From a virus: a stretch of 42,324 bases of DNA. The notes beneath the pieces were generated by a model that was not told the DNA's origin, did no database searches, and was given only the letters and a program-made list of their open reading frames with translations. Shown here one piece after another: positions 23,717 through 32,809 of the stretch. Numbering within the stretch: position 1 is the stretch's first letter; the number at the start of each line of letters is the position of its first letter. Made by a program: the position numbers and the translations under genes. The stretch is from positions 1 to 42,324 of the IMG/VR virus record IMGVR_UViG_3300018481_000035, one strand, 5' to 3'.

Positions 23717-24320
23717 CGCCGAGATCCAGTTCGAACTGCGCCGGCTGACTGCCGCCACCGCTGCTACCGGATTTCTTTTTCTCCTCCTGCTTATTGCCTT
23801 GGAAACTCGGCGGCTTCTGACTGCCGCGCACCACTTCCGGCGTTCGGATCAGTCTGTTGACGATAAGCTCGCCGTCAATGATCAGTTTCTTGACGCGGAA
23901 CACACCTTCCTCGCCCTTGATCTCGAATTCGCCCTTCTCACCGACCGCAAACTTGTTCTTGGTGACGTGCGCCAGTTTGTCGGAAAAGTGCAGCGAGAAT
24001 TCGTCATCGGTCGGATGCTGAACACCGCCTTCGCCTTCCGGCCAGCGGCGCTGCTTATCGTGCGGCGTCGTCAGCACCGCCACCTTCAGCTGTGTGTCAC
24101 TCGACGACGACAGCAGGAACACTTCAGCGTCATGATCTTTCTTCAGTTTGAATCCGGCCCCGCCGATGACGAGCACGGTGGCTTCCTCGTCCTTGGTGTC
24201 GGTACCGTTGACCTTGATGGTCGCGCCCTGTTCCTCATAAGTCAGTTCGTGCCAGACGTGGCGTTCGACTCCGTCCTGAACATCTCTCGACCGCGCGTTG
24301 TAGGGAACGAATGTCGTCAT
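23706..24320 (-). CDS. gp45-like baseplate assembly protein (spike/gpV type)
   Basis: 204 residues matching the Mu gp45 plan. A helical start (PYNARSRDVQDGVERHVWHELTY in part), an OB-like beta domain with H-D-A-E-V-F-L-L-S-S-S-S-D and a beta C-terminal domain (FAVGEKGEFEIKGEEGVFRV) form the central spike base. A Gly/Ser/Lys-rich linker and a short acidic C-terminus follow. The start overlaps the gp44-like stop (ATGA). Confidence 0.8.
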   Translation of the reverse strand: MTTFVPYNARSRDVQDGVERHVWHELTYEEQGATIKVNGTDTKDEEATVLVIGGAGFKLKKDHDAEVFLLSSSSDTQLKVAVLTTPHDKQRRWPEGEGGVQHPTDDEFSLHFSDKLAHVTKNKFAVGEKGEFEIKGEEGVFRVKKLIIDGELIVNRLIRTPEVVRGSQKPPSFQGNKQEEKKKSGSSGGGSQPAQFELDLGDAL

Positions 24321-25678
24321 GAGGTCTCTCCGAACCACGGGGGAAGGGTTAACGGCGGGGTCTTGCGCATCTCTTCTTGCTCTTTTTTCTGTTCGTCGGT
24401 CAGCGGCTTAGCAGCCAGTTCGACCAGCGACATCAACGGCAATTCGCTCAGCATAGGCGGCCCCCACGCATCGGGATACTGCCCGTCTACTATTGGTATG
24501 CCGGCCTGCCCGCGGCGGGCCATGCCGATACCCATGTTGAGGAGGGACAATCCAAAACCGCCGCCACCACCACTGCCGCCACCCGCGCCGCCCGATGGCG
24601 GCGGTGACAGCGTCAGCGTGGTCTTCAGTTCCTTCTCGGCGTTGACGTGGTAAGTCAGTTCCGTGCATTCGAACATGTCGAAGATGCCTTCCGGCGGCAC
24701 CTCGACGTAGTGGCAGTTGCCAATGTCCCACGGTCCGCCGGATGACATCACATGGAACACCTCGATGGTGATCTTCTGGCTCGCGCTGTTGCGCTTGTTC
24801 ATTTCGAACCGCGCACGACGTTCCAGTTCCTTGTCGGTGGCATCACCGTAGTGCGGGATCGTCAGCAGGTTTTTGCTTTTGACCTTGCTGTTCTTCACCG
24901 TCTTATGGGTCTTCTCCAGCGCCTTCTTGCCCCGGATATCCTTCTTGGTGCGCTGGCCCTTCACCTTCACTTCCGACTTGGCCTTGTCCTCAGACTGCTC
25001 AGCCGAGAACGTCAGGATGTTCTGGCCCAAGATGAGCGGCTCGCCGCCGCTGGTCATGCCGGCCACACCGTCACAGACCACCAGATTGCCTTCACGGCTC
25101 TCGTACATGAAGTAGCAGTACTCGGTCGCGATCCGTTGCAATTCGTCGAGCACCAGCGCGCCGTCACGAAAGCGCACCTTGTCTAGCTTGATGACCTCAC
25201 CCTTCCAGTCGGCACGTATCTGCCACGGCTCGATCAGCTTCTCGACGACTTCCTTTGTGGTGGGCTGCATCATGTTGGTGGTCGGGTGCTGATGCGAACT
25301 GTCGATCAACCGCTTGGTCTTGCCGCGCGCCGTAAGCTTGATGGTGTACTCGTTCGGGCCGATGCTGACGCTGGTTGACGCTTTGCCCTCCGCACCCTTG
25401 TCAGCCTTCTGGTTCTCCTCGTCGGCACCCTTCTTGCCTTTCTTGGTGCCGCTGCCTTCGCGCTTATCGACCGAACCACAGAACGCCAGCTGGCCGCCGA
25501 TGTATACGTTGATCGGAGCGCCACACTTGGCAGCCCCTATCATCGGAGCGGACGCCATCGCACCGGCGAAGATGGTGACGCTGAGCGATCCGGTCATCTC
25601 ATCCTTGGACCGTTGCAGTGTCATCTCAGTCCAAGTATCGAGCGCCGATCCACCGATGGTGATAACGACCGGCGTCAT
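24317..25678 (-). CDS. gp44-like baseplate hub protein with C-terminal extension
   Basis: 453 residues, Mu gp44 (P)/gpD-type hub. The opening VVITIGGSALDTWTEM-like strand set, VYIGGQLAFCGSVDKRE, and the helical domain with LVLDELQRIATEYCYFM and EGNLVVCDG are the family core. There are a Lys/Glu-rich insertion (about 74-98) and an unusual tail of about 85 residues after a Gly linker (about 365-378), ending in PPWFGETS. The start overlaps the upstream stop (ATGA). Confidence 0.82.
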   Translation of the reverse strand: MTPVVITIGGSALDTWTEMTLQRSKDEMTGSLSVTIFAGAMASAPMIGAAKCGAPINVYIGGQLAFCGSVDKREGSGTKKGKKGADEENQKADKGAEGKASTSVSIGPNEYTIKLTARGKTKRLIDSSHQHPTTNMMQPTTKEVVEKLIEPWQIRADWKGEVIKLDKVRFRDGALVLDELQRIATEYCYFMYESREGNLVVCDGVAGMTSGGEPLILGQNILTFSAEQSEDKAKSEVKVKGQRTKKDIRGKKALEKTHKTVKNSKVKSKNLLTIPHYGDATDKELERRARFEMNKRNSASQKITIEVFHVMSSGGPWDIGNCHYVEVPPEGIFDMFECTELTYHVNAEKELKTTLTLSPPPSGGAGGGSGGGGGFGLSLLNMGIGMARRGQAGIPIVDGQYPDAWGPPMLSELPLMSLVELAAKPLTDEQKKEQEEMRKTPPLTLPPWFGETS

Positions 25679-26868
25679 GTCGGCGAGATACCAGACACAA
25701 TCATGCCGAAGCGTCCGTTTGCATCGACAATGTTGCGCTCCTCAAGCTCGCGGTGCCGCTTGGCATCCTTGTAGATTGTGTAGGCTGCGACCAGCGGATG
25801 AACACCGCCAGAAAAATTGACCAGTATCTGACCGGGCAGACGGTACGACAGGTCGTACATCATCTTGCTGAACTGGGTTGCGTACTTCTCGATCTCGATG
25901 AACAGCGCGTTGTCACATTGGACGTAAGCTGCGTGGGCCTCGTCCTCCAACACCGCCATCACACTTGCCCGCGCGGCCAGCGCCTCTTCAACGGTCGGGT
26001 ACTTCCGCCCCATCGCCGCTTCGGCCATGCCGACGCCGGCGAGAAGTCTGAACCTGCTGACGACCGCTTCGTCGCTGATAACGGCCGGGCCGGGCGGCAG
26101 ATTTGGCGTCGTGGTCGCTGTGTTGGCGAACCGGCGGAAGATATCGAACTTGCTCTTGAGATCGGTGACGTTGCGCTTGATAAGCTCGAAACCCTGAACC
26201 AGCGCGTCATCGACGACCGGCGCGGACAGCGCCAGCGCGTCATCCTTGGCGACTTCCCACATGCGGAAGACCGCGCGCCAATCGTTGGCCGGTGAGCCGG
26301 AAACGACAACGTGTTCGGCGACCGTCGCAACAGACCAGATCAGGCCTTGCGCCTTGTCGACGACCTGCTCCTTCCACGGCAACGGCACTATGGTCGGCGT
26401 GTAGTCCCGGTAGAAGGACGTTTGTGACGCCGCAAACAATCCAGTGGAGATGATCCCAAAGATCGATCCCAGTATCCCGCTGAAGCCGATGTTCGCCTCG
26501 ACGAACTCCAGATCAGCAGTCGTCTCGCCCGCCGCGTCCTCCAGCTTGTCTGAAACCTTAACAGAGCGGCACGCAACCATGACGGAGCCGCGTGTAGGAT
26601 GGACAAGAATACCCGGCCCCGGAGATTCGCAAGCCGTGAACAGCGCATGACTATCCCAGACGTGGTTGTCTTCACGGAAAACTGCGGTGAGAGAGTAGAC
26701 GCGGATCTTGCGCCCAAGGTCCGCGTAAGCCGTGTGCTCGCCGAAGGGGAATTCCCCTTCGGCACCACGGCGACCGCCCTGAACGTCGGCTTCAGTACAC
26801 CAGAACGCGACCCCCTTGAAGGAGGCCTGAACGACGTCTTTGCCGATGGCGCAGGCGGAACGAGACAT
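25675..26868 (-). CDS. DNA circularisation / gp43-like tail protein
   Basis: 397 residues. The N-terminal domain (ASFKGVAFWCTEADVQGGRR, then FPFGEHTAYADLGRKIRVYSLTAVF, and HPTRGSVMVACRS) matches DNA_circ_N, the Mu gpN / gp43 family. That family lies between tape measure and hub genes and forms part of the tail tip despite its name. The C-terminal part is helical. ATG 26868 directly follows the stop of the 37-residue peptide. Confidence 0.88.
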   Translation of the reverse strand: MSRSACAIGKDVVQASFKGVAFWCTEADVQGGRRGAEGEFPFGEHTAYADLGRKIRVYSLTAVFREDNHVWDSHALFTACESPGPGILVHPTRGSVMVACRSVKVSDKLEDAAGETTADLEFVEANIGFSGILGSIFGIISTGLFAASQTSFYRDYTPTIVPLPWKEQVVDKAQGLIWSVATVAEHVVVSGSPANDWRAVFRMWEVAKDDALALSAPVVDDALVQGFELIKRNVTDLKSKFDIFRRFANTATTTPNLPPGPAVISDEAVVSRFRLLAGVGMAEAAMGRKYPTVEEALAARASVMAVLEDEAHAAYVQCDNALFIEIEKYATQFSKMMYDLSYRLPGQILVNFSGGVHPLVAAYTIYKDAKRHRELEERNIVDANGRFGMIVSGISPT

Positions 26869-26982
26869 TTAGCGACCGCGCCCGCTCTTGCGCACGGCCG
26901 ACTGCTTCTTCGGTGCGGCAGCCCGCGCGGCGGAAGATTTGATTGGCTTGGCGGCAGGCTTCTTGGCTTTTTTAACTGACAT
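26869..26982 (-). CDS. Lys/Ala/Arg-rich basic microprotein, 37 aa
   Basis: ATG 26982 has AGGAG with 7-base spacing. The frame encodes a histone-H1-tail-like peptide (KKAKKPAAKP, AAPKKQSAVRKSGRGR) with no acidic residue at all. It lies 10 bases after the tape-measure gene and abuts the gp43-like gene. Such a peptide would bind DNA or RNA; it might be packaged in the tail lumen or act on host nucleic acid. No family known. Confidence 0.6.
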   Translation of the reverse strand: MSVKKAKKPAAKPIKSSAARAAAPKKQSAVRKSGRGR

Positions 26983-26992
26983 GCAGTAACTC

Positions 26993-29902
26993 CTATTGTG
27001 CTTTTGAGCCGCCCGTGTTGGGGGCCTCAGATTTCTGGTTCACGTTTATACTCACTTGAGCCGTGGCCGCGCTAATGGCCGCGGCCGCTGCTTTACCAAT
27101 GGCCGCACCGATTGAAGGTGCGGCATTGGTAAGGGTGGACGCTGCGGTCTGACCAGCGGTACTGATAGCGGTCGCACCGTTGGTGAACACCGTAGAGAAA
27201 GTAGTGCCGGCAGTGGTCAGGCTTGACACTGCAAGCGTAATTGATTCCGAACTCTTAGCCAGCTGCGGGATCAACACCGCCAGACTGTCGGCCGGCGGCG
27301 CGACAGCCGCAGCGCCGGCTGCTGTTGTCGGCGTCGGTGTCGGCGTTGGCACCAGCCCCGGAACGCCGCCGGCTTTGGCTGCTTCTATCGCCTTCAGCGC
27401 CGCGGCAGTTGCTATCGTTGCCTGCTCTGTCTCAGTCTTCGGCTTTTCTTCCGGCGGTTTAGCTTCCGGCGGTTTAACTTCTGGTTCAGCAGGCTTTGCC
27501 TCACGACGTTCTATTTCTTCCGTCAGTGCCTTGATCTGATCCCGTGCCTGCTGAAGTGCGCGTGCGTTGTATTCACCACTTCCGCCCTCAAGAATCTTTT
27601 CCAGCGTCTTGGTGTTTTGCAGCTGACGTTTGGCATCCTTCAGCCGTTCGTCATTTTCCAGTTTTTCCCGCGCAGCCTTGGGATCGTCCGGCAGATTGAC
27701 GATCACCTCGTAGGCGATGCCAGCCGCAATGCCCGCGCCCGTAGCCTTACCCGGATTCCGCAAAACCCATTTGCCGGTAGCTATCGCTCCCATGACAGCC
27801 GCCGCGCCGTAGTCCTTGATCAACTGCCCGATGGTGCGCTTGCCGCCCGGCATCGGCGTGCCGGGTTTGCCGCCGCCGGGGCCGCCGGGCACACCGCCAC
27901 CAAGTGCATCTATGCCAGCTGCCCGCATCAACGCCGCAGCCGCGGCCTGCAATTCGACACCGGCCGCAGTCAGCGACGTGAACGGCGCGACGAGAAGCGT
28001 CGACACCGCAGCCGCCAACCCGACCGCCGCCAACCCACCGAACGCGGCGATAGCCGTGGTCATGCCGGGATTCTCAGCCATCTTGGTGGTGAGGTTTTGC
28101 AGGATGGTGTTGAGATCGATCTTGTCGGCGACCTTCTGACCAACATCACCGAACGCCTGCAAAAGCGCGGTCATGAAATTATCGGCGGACGCTGCGACGT
28201 TCTTCGATATCAGTTCGTTGATCGTTTTCGGATCGGCGGCTGAGTCCGCTTGCCCGAACTGCGATGCCAAAATGTTCTTACCAAGAATAGCGTCGATGAC
28301 GCCTTGTATGCCTGACCGATTAGCGCCGGAGAGCTTGGTTTGCAGATACTCGGCGATCTGCGGTTCGGTCGGAACCGCCCTCAGAGCAGCGTCACCGGCC
28401 GCTTTTACAGCCGCAGCACTGCCGCCTTCACGCTTGGTCTTGGCCTTGGCCTGTTCGGCGTTTCGTTTCTGGACCGCCTGCTTGATGCCGCCTTCGGCTT
28501 CATAGGCCGCTCGCCACAGTTCGGCCGGGCGTGTTCCGATATCGATAGGCTGGCCGTCTGCATCGTAGAACGTCTTCGGTATAAGCTCGTTGGCCTTGAT
28601 CGAGCCTTTCGGGAATCCGGGGCTTGGCTTGTTGCGCTTGACGCTGTCCGGTTCGAACAGGCCGAGTTCGTTCAGTACCTCGTTGACCTTCTTGACGTCG
28701 ACCGCGCCGGTGCCAAGCAGATAACCACGGTAAGCTTCGTTGGCGGCGCGAATTCCCTTGGTGCCCATGTTGACGAGCACTTCGGTGATCGCATCCGGCG
28801 ACATCGTGATGCCCAACGATTTGACGTTGGCCATCGCCGTCCTGATCATGCCGGCGTTGATGCTTGGATCGATCTGCTGGGCTTTCCTGAAGCCCTGCAT
28901 GGCATCAAGAGCGTCTTTCGATAGCTCCGGCGCTTTGCCGGCTGCGCGCTCTGCGGCGGTCTGATTCTTGAACATCTCCGTGGTGGAGATGCCCATTGCC
29001 TGCACGAACTTGCGCTGGTTCTCCAGCGACTCTTCCGGCGACATGTTGGGGTCGCGCGCGTAAAGCCCCGGCGCTACGTTCTCAAACAACTCACGGGCCA
29101 GCACATCAGCGCGTCTTGCCCGTTCGGCCTGCGCTTCTGGCTGCGACAGGATTTTCTTGTTGCCGGGCTTGTTTACTGCGTCGAGCAGATCCTGACTGTT
29201 GCCAACGTCACCGGCGAAGGAAGCCCGCGCAAAATCGAACTCCCACTTCCGGTGCTTGAGCATGCCGGGGGGAGCGCCCTTCTGCTTATCCATCTCCTGA
29301 AACAGCTTCTGCTGCAACGGCGACGTAAGCGACTTCACAGCTAGATCAGCACGCTCTGCCTTGTAGGTCTCACCGGCTATCGACTTCAGCGCGCGAGCCG
29401 CGAGATAGGCTGCGGCAGCAAGTGCACCGAAGCTTTCGTTCAGCCGGCCAAGACCCGCCCCGAGACCGCCGGCGAAGCCGCCAATCGCCGCTTGCATGGG
29501 GGTTCGTGTGTTGCTGTAAGCGCGAGGAACGGCACCGCGCGGCGGACGAGGCGGTTGCTGCGCGCCTCCGCCGCCGGTGTGCGTTGTCCTGATGACGATA
29601 GGCCGGGAAGCCTGCGCACGAAGTTTGGCCAGCTGGGCACTGGCTGCGGAAACTCCGCCGGCATTCACGCTCAGTTTTACGCTGCGCGTGGCAGCCTTGA
29701 GCTTGTTGATCTCGGCGTTGAGCTTGCGCAGTTCGGCAGTGGCTTTCGCCGCGCCGGTGGCGTTGACGCCGATCTTGATATTGACGTTCTTGAGCGACTT
29801 CGCAGTCGCGAAAAGCTTCTTTAGCTCCGCATTTATTTTGCGGAGCTTTGCCGAAGACTGATCAACAACCTTAAGGGTTGCCTGTTCGGTAAATGAAGCC
29901 AC
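26993..29902 (-). CDS. tape measure protein
   Basis: 969 residues; the longest gene and in the tape-measure position. The N-terminal 100 residues are Lys/Ala-rich coiled coil (LRKINAELKKLFATAKSLK). A hydrophobic GGFAGGLGAGLGRLNESFG segment follows at about 140-160. Around 620-680 are long Ala/Gly/Leu hydrophobic stretches that could insert in the host membrane on ejection, and the end is low-complexity Ala/Thr. At about 0.15 nm per residue a tail near 145 nm is predicted. The start is GTG, one base after the previous stop codon. Confidence 0.9.
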   Translation of the reverse strand: MASFTEQATLKVVDQSSAKLRKINAELKKLFATAKSLKNVNIKIGVNATGAAKATAELRKLNAEINKLKAATRSVKLSVNAGGVSAASAQLAKLRAQASRPIVIRTTHTGGGGAQQPPRPPRGAVPRAYSNTRTPMQAAIGGFAGGLGAGLGRLNESFGALAAAAYLAARALKSIAGETYKAERADLAVKSLTSPLQQKLFQEMDKQKGAPPGMLKHRKWEFDFARASFAGDVGNSQDLLDAVNKPGNKKILSQPEAQAERARRADVLARELFENVAPGLYARDPNMSPEESLENQRKFVQAMGISTTEMFKNQTAAERAAGKAPELSKDALDAMQGFRKAQQIDPSINAGMIRTAMANVKSLGITMSPDAITEVLVNMGTKGIRAANEAYRGYLLGTGAVDVKKVNEVLNELGLFEPDSVKRNKPSPGFPKGSIKANELIPKTFYDADGQPIDIGTRPAELWRAAYEAEGGIKQAVQKRNAEQAKAKTKREGGSAAAVKAAGDAALRAVPTEPQIAEYLQTKLSGANRSGIQGVIDAILGKNILASQFGQADSAADPKTINELISKNVAASADNFMTALLQAFGDVGQKVADKIDLNTILQNLTTKMAENPGMTTAIAAFGGLAAVGLAAAVSTLLVAPFTSLTAAGVELQAAAAALMRAAGIDALGGGVPGGPGGGKPGTPMPGGKRTIGQLIKDYGAAAVMGAIATGKWVLRNPGKATGAGIAAGIAYEVIVNLPDDPKAAREKLENDERLKDAKRQLQNTKTLEKILEGGSGEYNARALQQARDQIKALTEEIERREAKPAEPEVKPPEAKPPEEKPKTETEQATIATAAALKAIEAAKAGGVPGLVPTPTPTPTTAAGAAAVAPPADSLAVLIPQLAKSSESITLAVSSLTTAGTTFSTVFTNGATAISTAGQTAASTLTNAAPSIGAAIGKAAAAAISAATAQVSINVNQKSEAPNTGGSKAQ

Positions 29903-30148
29903 TTACTTCGGCTTCCCACCGGCAAGAATGATGCGGTTCTTCATCTCGCGGTTGTGCACCTTGATGAAATGGCTGATGCGCAGCGTCAGCTGCTTGACAG
30001 TGAGCATTCGTATGTCGCCAGCCGAGGCGGAGTAGTAGCGATACTCCTCCACCCGCTCGGCTACTCGTCCGGCGACCCTAGAAAACGCGGAAGAACGTCG
30101 CGCGAGATCATGACGCCGTCGGTGATGGTGATGGCGTTGACCGCCCAT
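29903..30148 (-). CDS. tail assembly chaperone extension, probably by -1 frameshift
   Basis: Open frame in the -1 phase relative to 30061-30699, overlapping its last 88 bases and ending immediately before the tape measure. This is the standard layout of the frameshifted tail chaperone (gpE/E', Mu gp41 region). The frame upstream of position 30085 is low-quality (His/Arg runs) and internal ATGs at 30148 and 30007 lack a ribosome site, so independent translation is doubtful. The extension proper is about 60 residues, with VKQLTLRISHFIKVHNREMKNRI. Confidence 0.7.
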   Translation of the reverse strand: MGGQRHHHHRRRHDLARRSSAFSRVAGRVAERVEEYRYYSASAGDIRMLTVKQLTLRISHFIKVHNREMKNRIILAGGKPK

Positions 30149-30699
30149 GAGGGCAGCAACGACAGTGTCGTGCCGAGTGGCTTGGCAATTGTGCTGATCA
30201 ACGCAAAAGTCTGCTGGACGGCTGCGTCGAACGCCAGCACGTCCTCAATGTCGCCGTAAGTCGACGCCTGAAATTCCAGTTCCTTGATCGACGGCTTGTC
30301 CTTGCCCAGATTGATCGGCGTACCAAGCTGGTAGACGATTGCCTTGTCGATGCCGTCGCCGTCACGAATGACCTTGCCCGGCGCACCTTCATCGTCATCA
30401 AGGTGCTCGATGATCGTGCGTGATGCCGGGATCGGCAGCGTCAATACATCTGCTGCTGTCATAGCCACCGGCGAATTACCAGCGTAGTAGGTAACCTGAC
30501 GCAGCAGCCGTAGCCGTCGAAGCCGGGCTTCCATCGTCTTCGGTTCCGCCATGCCCTGCGCGGCGGTAACGACTTCCGTGAAAACAGTGAACGTCAGCGG
30601 CTTGACGATGACACTGTCTATCATCGTATCGCCGAGTTGAAATTTGATCGGGATTTTTACCGGCGCAGCCGGCAACTTGGTCACATTGGCGTCACTCAC
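30061..30699 (-). CDS. tail assembly chaperone (Mu gp41-like, duplicated domain)
   Basis: 212 residues in the gap between tube and tape-measure genes. The second half (about 120-205) has the PF10109-type pattern: VYQLGTPINLGKDKPSIKELEF, then GDIEDVLAF and a D-G-V-M-I-S-R-D-V-L-P-R-F-L end. The first half repeats it more loosely (IKFQLGDTMIDSVIVKPLTF, then AADVLTLPIPASRTIIEHL), so the usual ~100-residue domain seems duplicated. It likely binds the tape measure during tail assembly. GTG start with AAGGA about 9 bases upstream. Confidence 0.8.
   Translation of the reverse strand: MSDANVTKLPAAPVKIPIKFQLGDTMIDSVIVKPLTFTVFTEVVTAAQGMAEPKTMEARLRRLRLLRQVTYYAGNSPVAMTAADVLTLPIPASRTIIEHLDDDEGAPGKVIRDGDGIDKAIVYQLGTPINLGKDKPSIKELEFQASTYGDIEDVLAFDAAVQQTFALISTIAKPLGTTLSLLPSWAVNAITITDGVMISRDVLPRFLGSPDE
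30082..30085 (-). other. candidate -1 frameshift site
   Basis: On the - strand the 0-frame reads CGT-TTT-CTA. A tRNA-Phe on TTT can slip one base back onto TTT, after which the -1 frame continues as TCT-AGG to the end of the extension. The site lies 7 codons before the chaperone stop at 30061. It is not a perfect X-XXY-YYZ heptamer, so the exact slip point is provisional. Confidence 0.45.
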
Positions 30700-30730
30700 A
30701 ATCGGAATCCTTGCTGACGTGCGACACGAA

Positions 30731-30759
30731 CGGAAGAGCGTTTTTACATAGCTCTTCCG
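30731..30759 (-). terminator. hairpin between tail tube and chaperone genes
   Basis: A 9-bp stem CGGAAGAGC / GCTCTTCCG with an 11-base loop, in the 82-base gap between the tube gene and the chaperone gene. No good T-tract follows on the - strand, so it may be a weak terminator or attenuator, or protect the abundant tube mRNA, rather than stop transcription fully. Confidence 0.5.
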
Positions 30760-30781
30760 CCGTGGTCGTTCGTCTTTCGTG

Positions 30782-31228
30782 TTACGCCGCTGTGGCGAAT
30801 GTCGGCTGGATGACCTGCTCGGTGGATTCGAGTGTGCCAGCCGGCAGCAGTTCGTCGATGAACTTGAACGAGATAGTCAACGTCACCTCATGGGTGTCCG
30901 ACTTCTCGTCGCCTGTGCCGGTGCCTTTGGCCGCCGAATAGACCAGCCCATTGTAGTACTCGACCTGTAGCGTGACGTCGCTACAGCCTTGGTACATGGC
31001 AAGGGGAATCCGCAGATCGCGGATCACCTTGATCTCGACCTCCGGGTTGGTCGGCTGGCGCTTAACGTAGCCTTCCGGCAACGGCTCGTTGTTGAACGCG
31101 CAAAGCCGCCACGTCGGCAAATCCTCACTCGACAGCTTGTGAGCAATCGGTCCGTAGATCGCTCCCGTATCGCAGTCGAGGAACGTCATGAGGATGTTCT
31201 TGACGCCAACTTGATTTTCGCAAGTCAT
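30782..31228 (-). CDS. tail tube protein
   Basis: 148 residues directly after the sheath gene, in the position of Mu gpM. The sequence is beta-rich with a late helix (FKFIDELLPAG). The end matches the usual tube fold order of strands, helix and strands (VTLQVEYYNGLVYSA, then EVTLTISFKF). AAAGGAG lies upstream of ATG 31228, fitting a highly expressed structural gene. Three cysteines (two near the N-terminus). Confidence 0.8.
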   Translation of the reverse strand: MTCENQVGVKNILMTFLDCDTGAIYGPIAHKLSSEDLPTWRLCAFNNEPLPEGYVKRQPTNPEVEIKVIRDLRIPLAMYQGCSDVTLQVEYYNGLVYSAAKGTGTGDEKSDTHEVTLTISFKFIDELLPAGTLESTEQVIQPTFATAA

Positions 31229-31252
31229 GTGACTTCTCCTTTCTCGTCAGCG

Positions 31253-32770
31253 TCAGCAGTTGCTGAGCATTGCCGGTTTTGCGTTGATGGTGATGGTGGA
31301 GATGCGGACCGGCGGACGGTACGTGAAGTCGATCCACAGTTTGCCGGGGATGCCCTGACACTTCGGGGCAACCTCAAAGTCGGTCTTCAGGATGATGTCC
31401 TGATCGATGTTCTCGAATTCGGAGAACAGGTAACCGACCTGCGACTTGGCCCAAGCACGGAACTGGCCAAGGATCATGCGCGGATTGGTGCCCCGCACGC
31501 CGGCAGGCACCGTGGTGTTCTTGGTGAACAGGCCAAGCCCCACCACCTGACCAAGCGCAATCGCGGCCTGATCCGCAGTCGCAGCAGCAAGCCGCCGCGA
31601 GTTCACGTTCCACCACGTCGCGTTCAGACGACCGTTATCGTCGTAACGGTTGTTGGTGGAGTCGTTGACAACCATCGGCTGAGTCATCGCGCCGGTGCCG
31701 CCTTGCAGCGGAACGGTGACGACGAAGCCAGTGGCTTGCAGCAACTGCTGCTCGTCGAACGTGAAGCACTGGAAGCAGGCTTCCGGCTGACGCAGACACG
31801 CAAGGATTCCGAAGTTCGGACCCTGCACCGACATCTCCGGGTGGTCGATGGTGATGCAGCAGGAGTGCGCCGCATAAGCCGCCGCCTTCAGCCAGCCAAC
31901 AATCGGATCGGACCAGCAATGGGCGATACGGGAGACCTCCGCCGAATTGGTGTCGGAGGCGAGGATCTGGCCGAACGAGCCATAGTTGTAGGTGTAGCCG
32001 TGACCGAAGCACTGCGGCTTGTCGCACGACCATGCGGAAGCGATGTAAGCGATCATCGCATCCTGCCAGTTGTCATTGGCGTACAGCATGCCGATGCAGC
32101 AGTAGCAGCACTCGCCGAGAATGGCGTCGTAGTTCGGCGTGGCGAAGTCGATGTGCGTGCCTTGCACGGTCTGCGCGAATGCCATCTCGACACCGGCCGG
32201 AGCGTAATCACGGCGCTCATGCCAGTTGTAGATGACGTTCATGGCGTTGCCGACGGTGCCCTTATTCTTGGCCGTCAGCGTGATCACGCCGGTTGCCGCA
32301 ACAGCGGTGTAAGGCAAGCCCGCTTCGGCGTTGAGCGCCAACGCCACGTTGGTCGCGATCTCTTCAGCGGTGTCACCTTCGTGCACGCGCGTCGAGGTGT
32401 TGTAGCGACCGTCGACCATGAACAGATCGACGCGACCGTCACTGAGCGCCTCGCCAGTGAAGGTCAGCGTGTACGCCGCTGCCTGATCGGCACCAACGTC
32501 AGCGTCTTTCCACGGCAGGGCGTAGAACTCCATGGCGTGGTTCGGGCAGCACAGGAAGGCGGTCTTGAGACCTTCCGCGATGATGCTGCCCTCTCCGAAG
32601 AGAACATCGGCATCGCGCAGCGACGGAATCTTCAGCAGTGCGCCGGATTCCGCAGTGCCGGCATCAAGCATCTGACCCTCGATCAGAATGCGGCACTTGT
32701 TCTTGTATGCGTTGAGGGAAGGGTCAAAGCAGATGCGGATCGCGCCGGACCGCAGGCTGTCGATTGACAT
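31253..32770 (-). CDS. contractile tail sheath protein
   Basis: 505 residues, close to Mu gpL length. Hallmarks are the beta-rich N-terminus, the central YTLTFTGEALSDGRVDLFMV and GDTAEEIATNVALALNAEAGLPYTA domain, and the C-terminal R-M-I-L-G-Q-F-R-A-W / FENIDQDI / KLWIDFTYRPPVRISTITI end, which is typical for sheath subunits. There are 18 cysteines, including the dense ECCYCC (about residue 220), unusual for a sheath. AAGGAG upstream. It proves a contractile tail. Confidence 0.92.
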   Translation of the reverse strand: MSIDSLRSGAIRICFDPSLNAYKNKCRILIEGQMLDAGTAESGALLKIPSLRDADVLFGEGSIIAEGLKTAFLCCPNHAMEFYALPWKDADVGADQAAAYTLTFTGEALSDGRVDLFMVDGRYNTSTRVHEGDTAEEIATNVALALNAEAGLPYTAVAATGVITLTAKNKGTVGNAMNVIYNWHERRDYAPAGVEMAFAQTVQGTHIDFATPNYDAILGECCYCCIGMLYANDNWQDAMIAYIASAWSCDKPQCFGHGYTYNYGSFGQILASDTNSAEVSRIAHCWSDPIVGWLKAAAYAAHSCCITIDHPEMSVQGPNFGILACLRQPEACFQCFTFDEQQLLQATGFVVTVPLQGGTGAMTQPMVVNDSTNNRYDDNGRLNATWWNVNSRRLAAATADQAAIALGQVVGLGLFTKNTTVPAGVRGTNPRMILGQFRAWAKSQVGYLFSEFENIDQDIILKTDFEVAPKCQGIPGKLWIDFTYRPPVRISTITINAKPAMLSNC

Positions 32771-32809
32771 GAGGTCGCTCCTTCTCGCCGGGTCGGCGTG
32801 TTAAAGGTT

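Noticed and set aside
30989-32767. 592-codon + strand open frame opposite the sheath gene
   Set aside because: Composition is typical antisense (Arg/His/Val/Asp), there is no ribosome site, and the sheath and tube genes on the - strand are certain.
32771-32809. Small hairpin CGCCG / CGGCG upstream of the sheath gene
   Set aside because: Only 5 bp, no T-tract, and next to the ribosome site of the sheath gene; probably chance at this GC.
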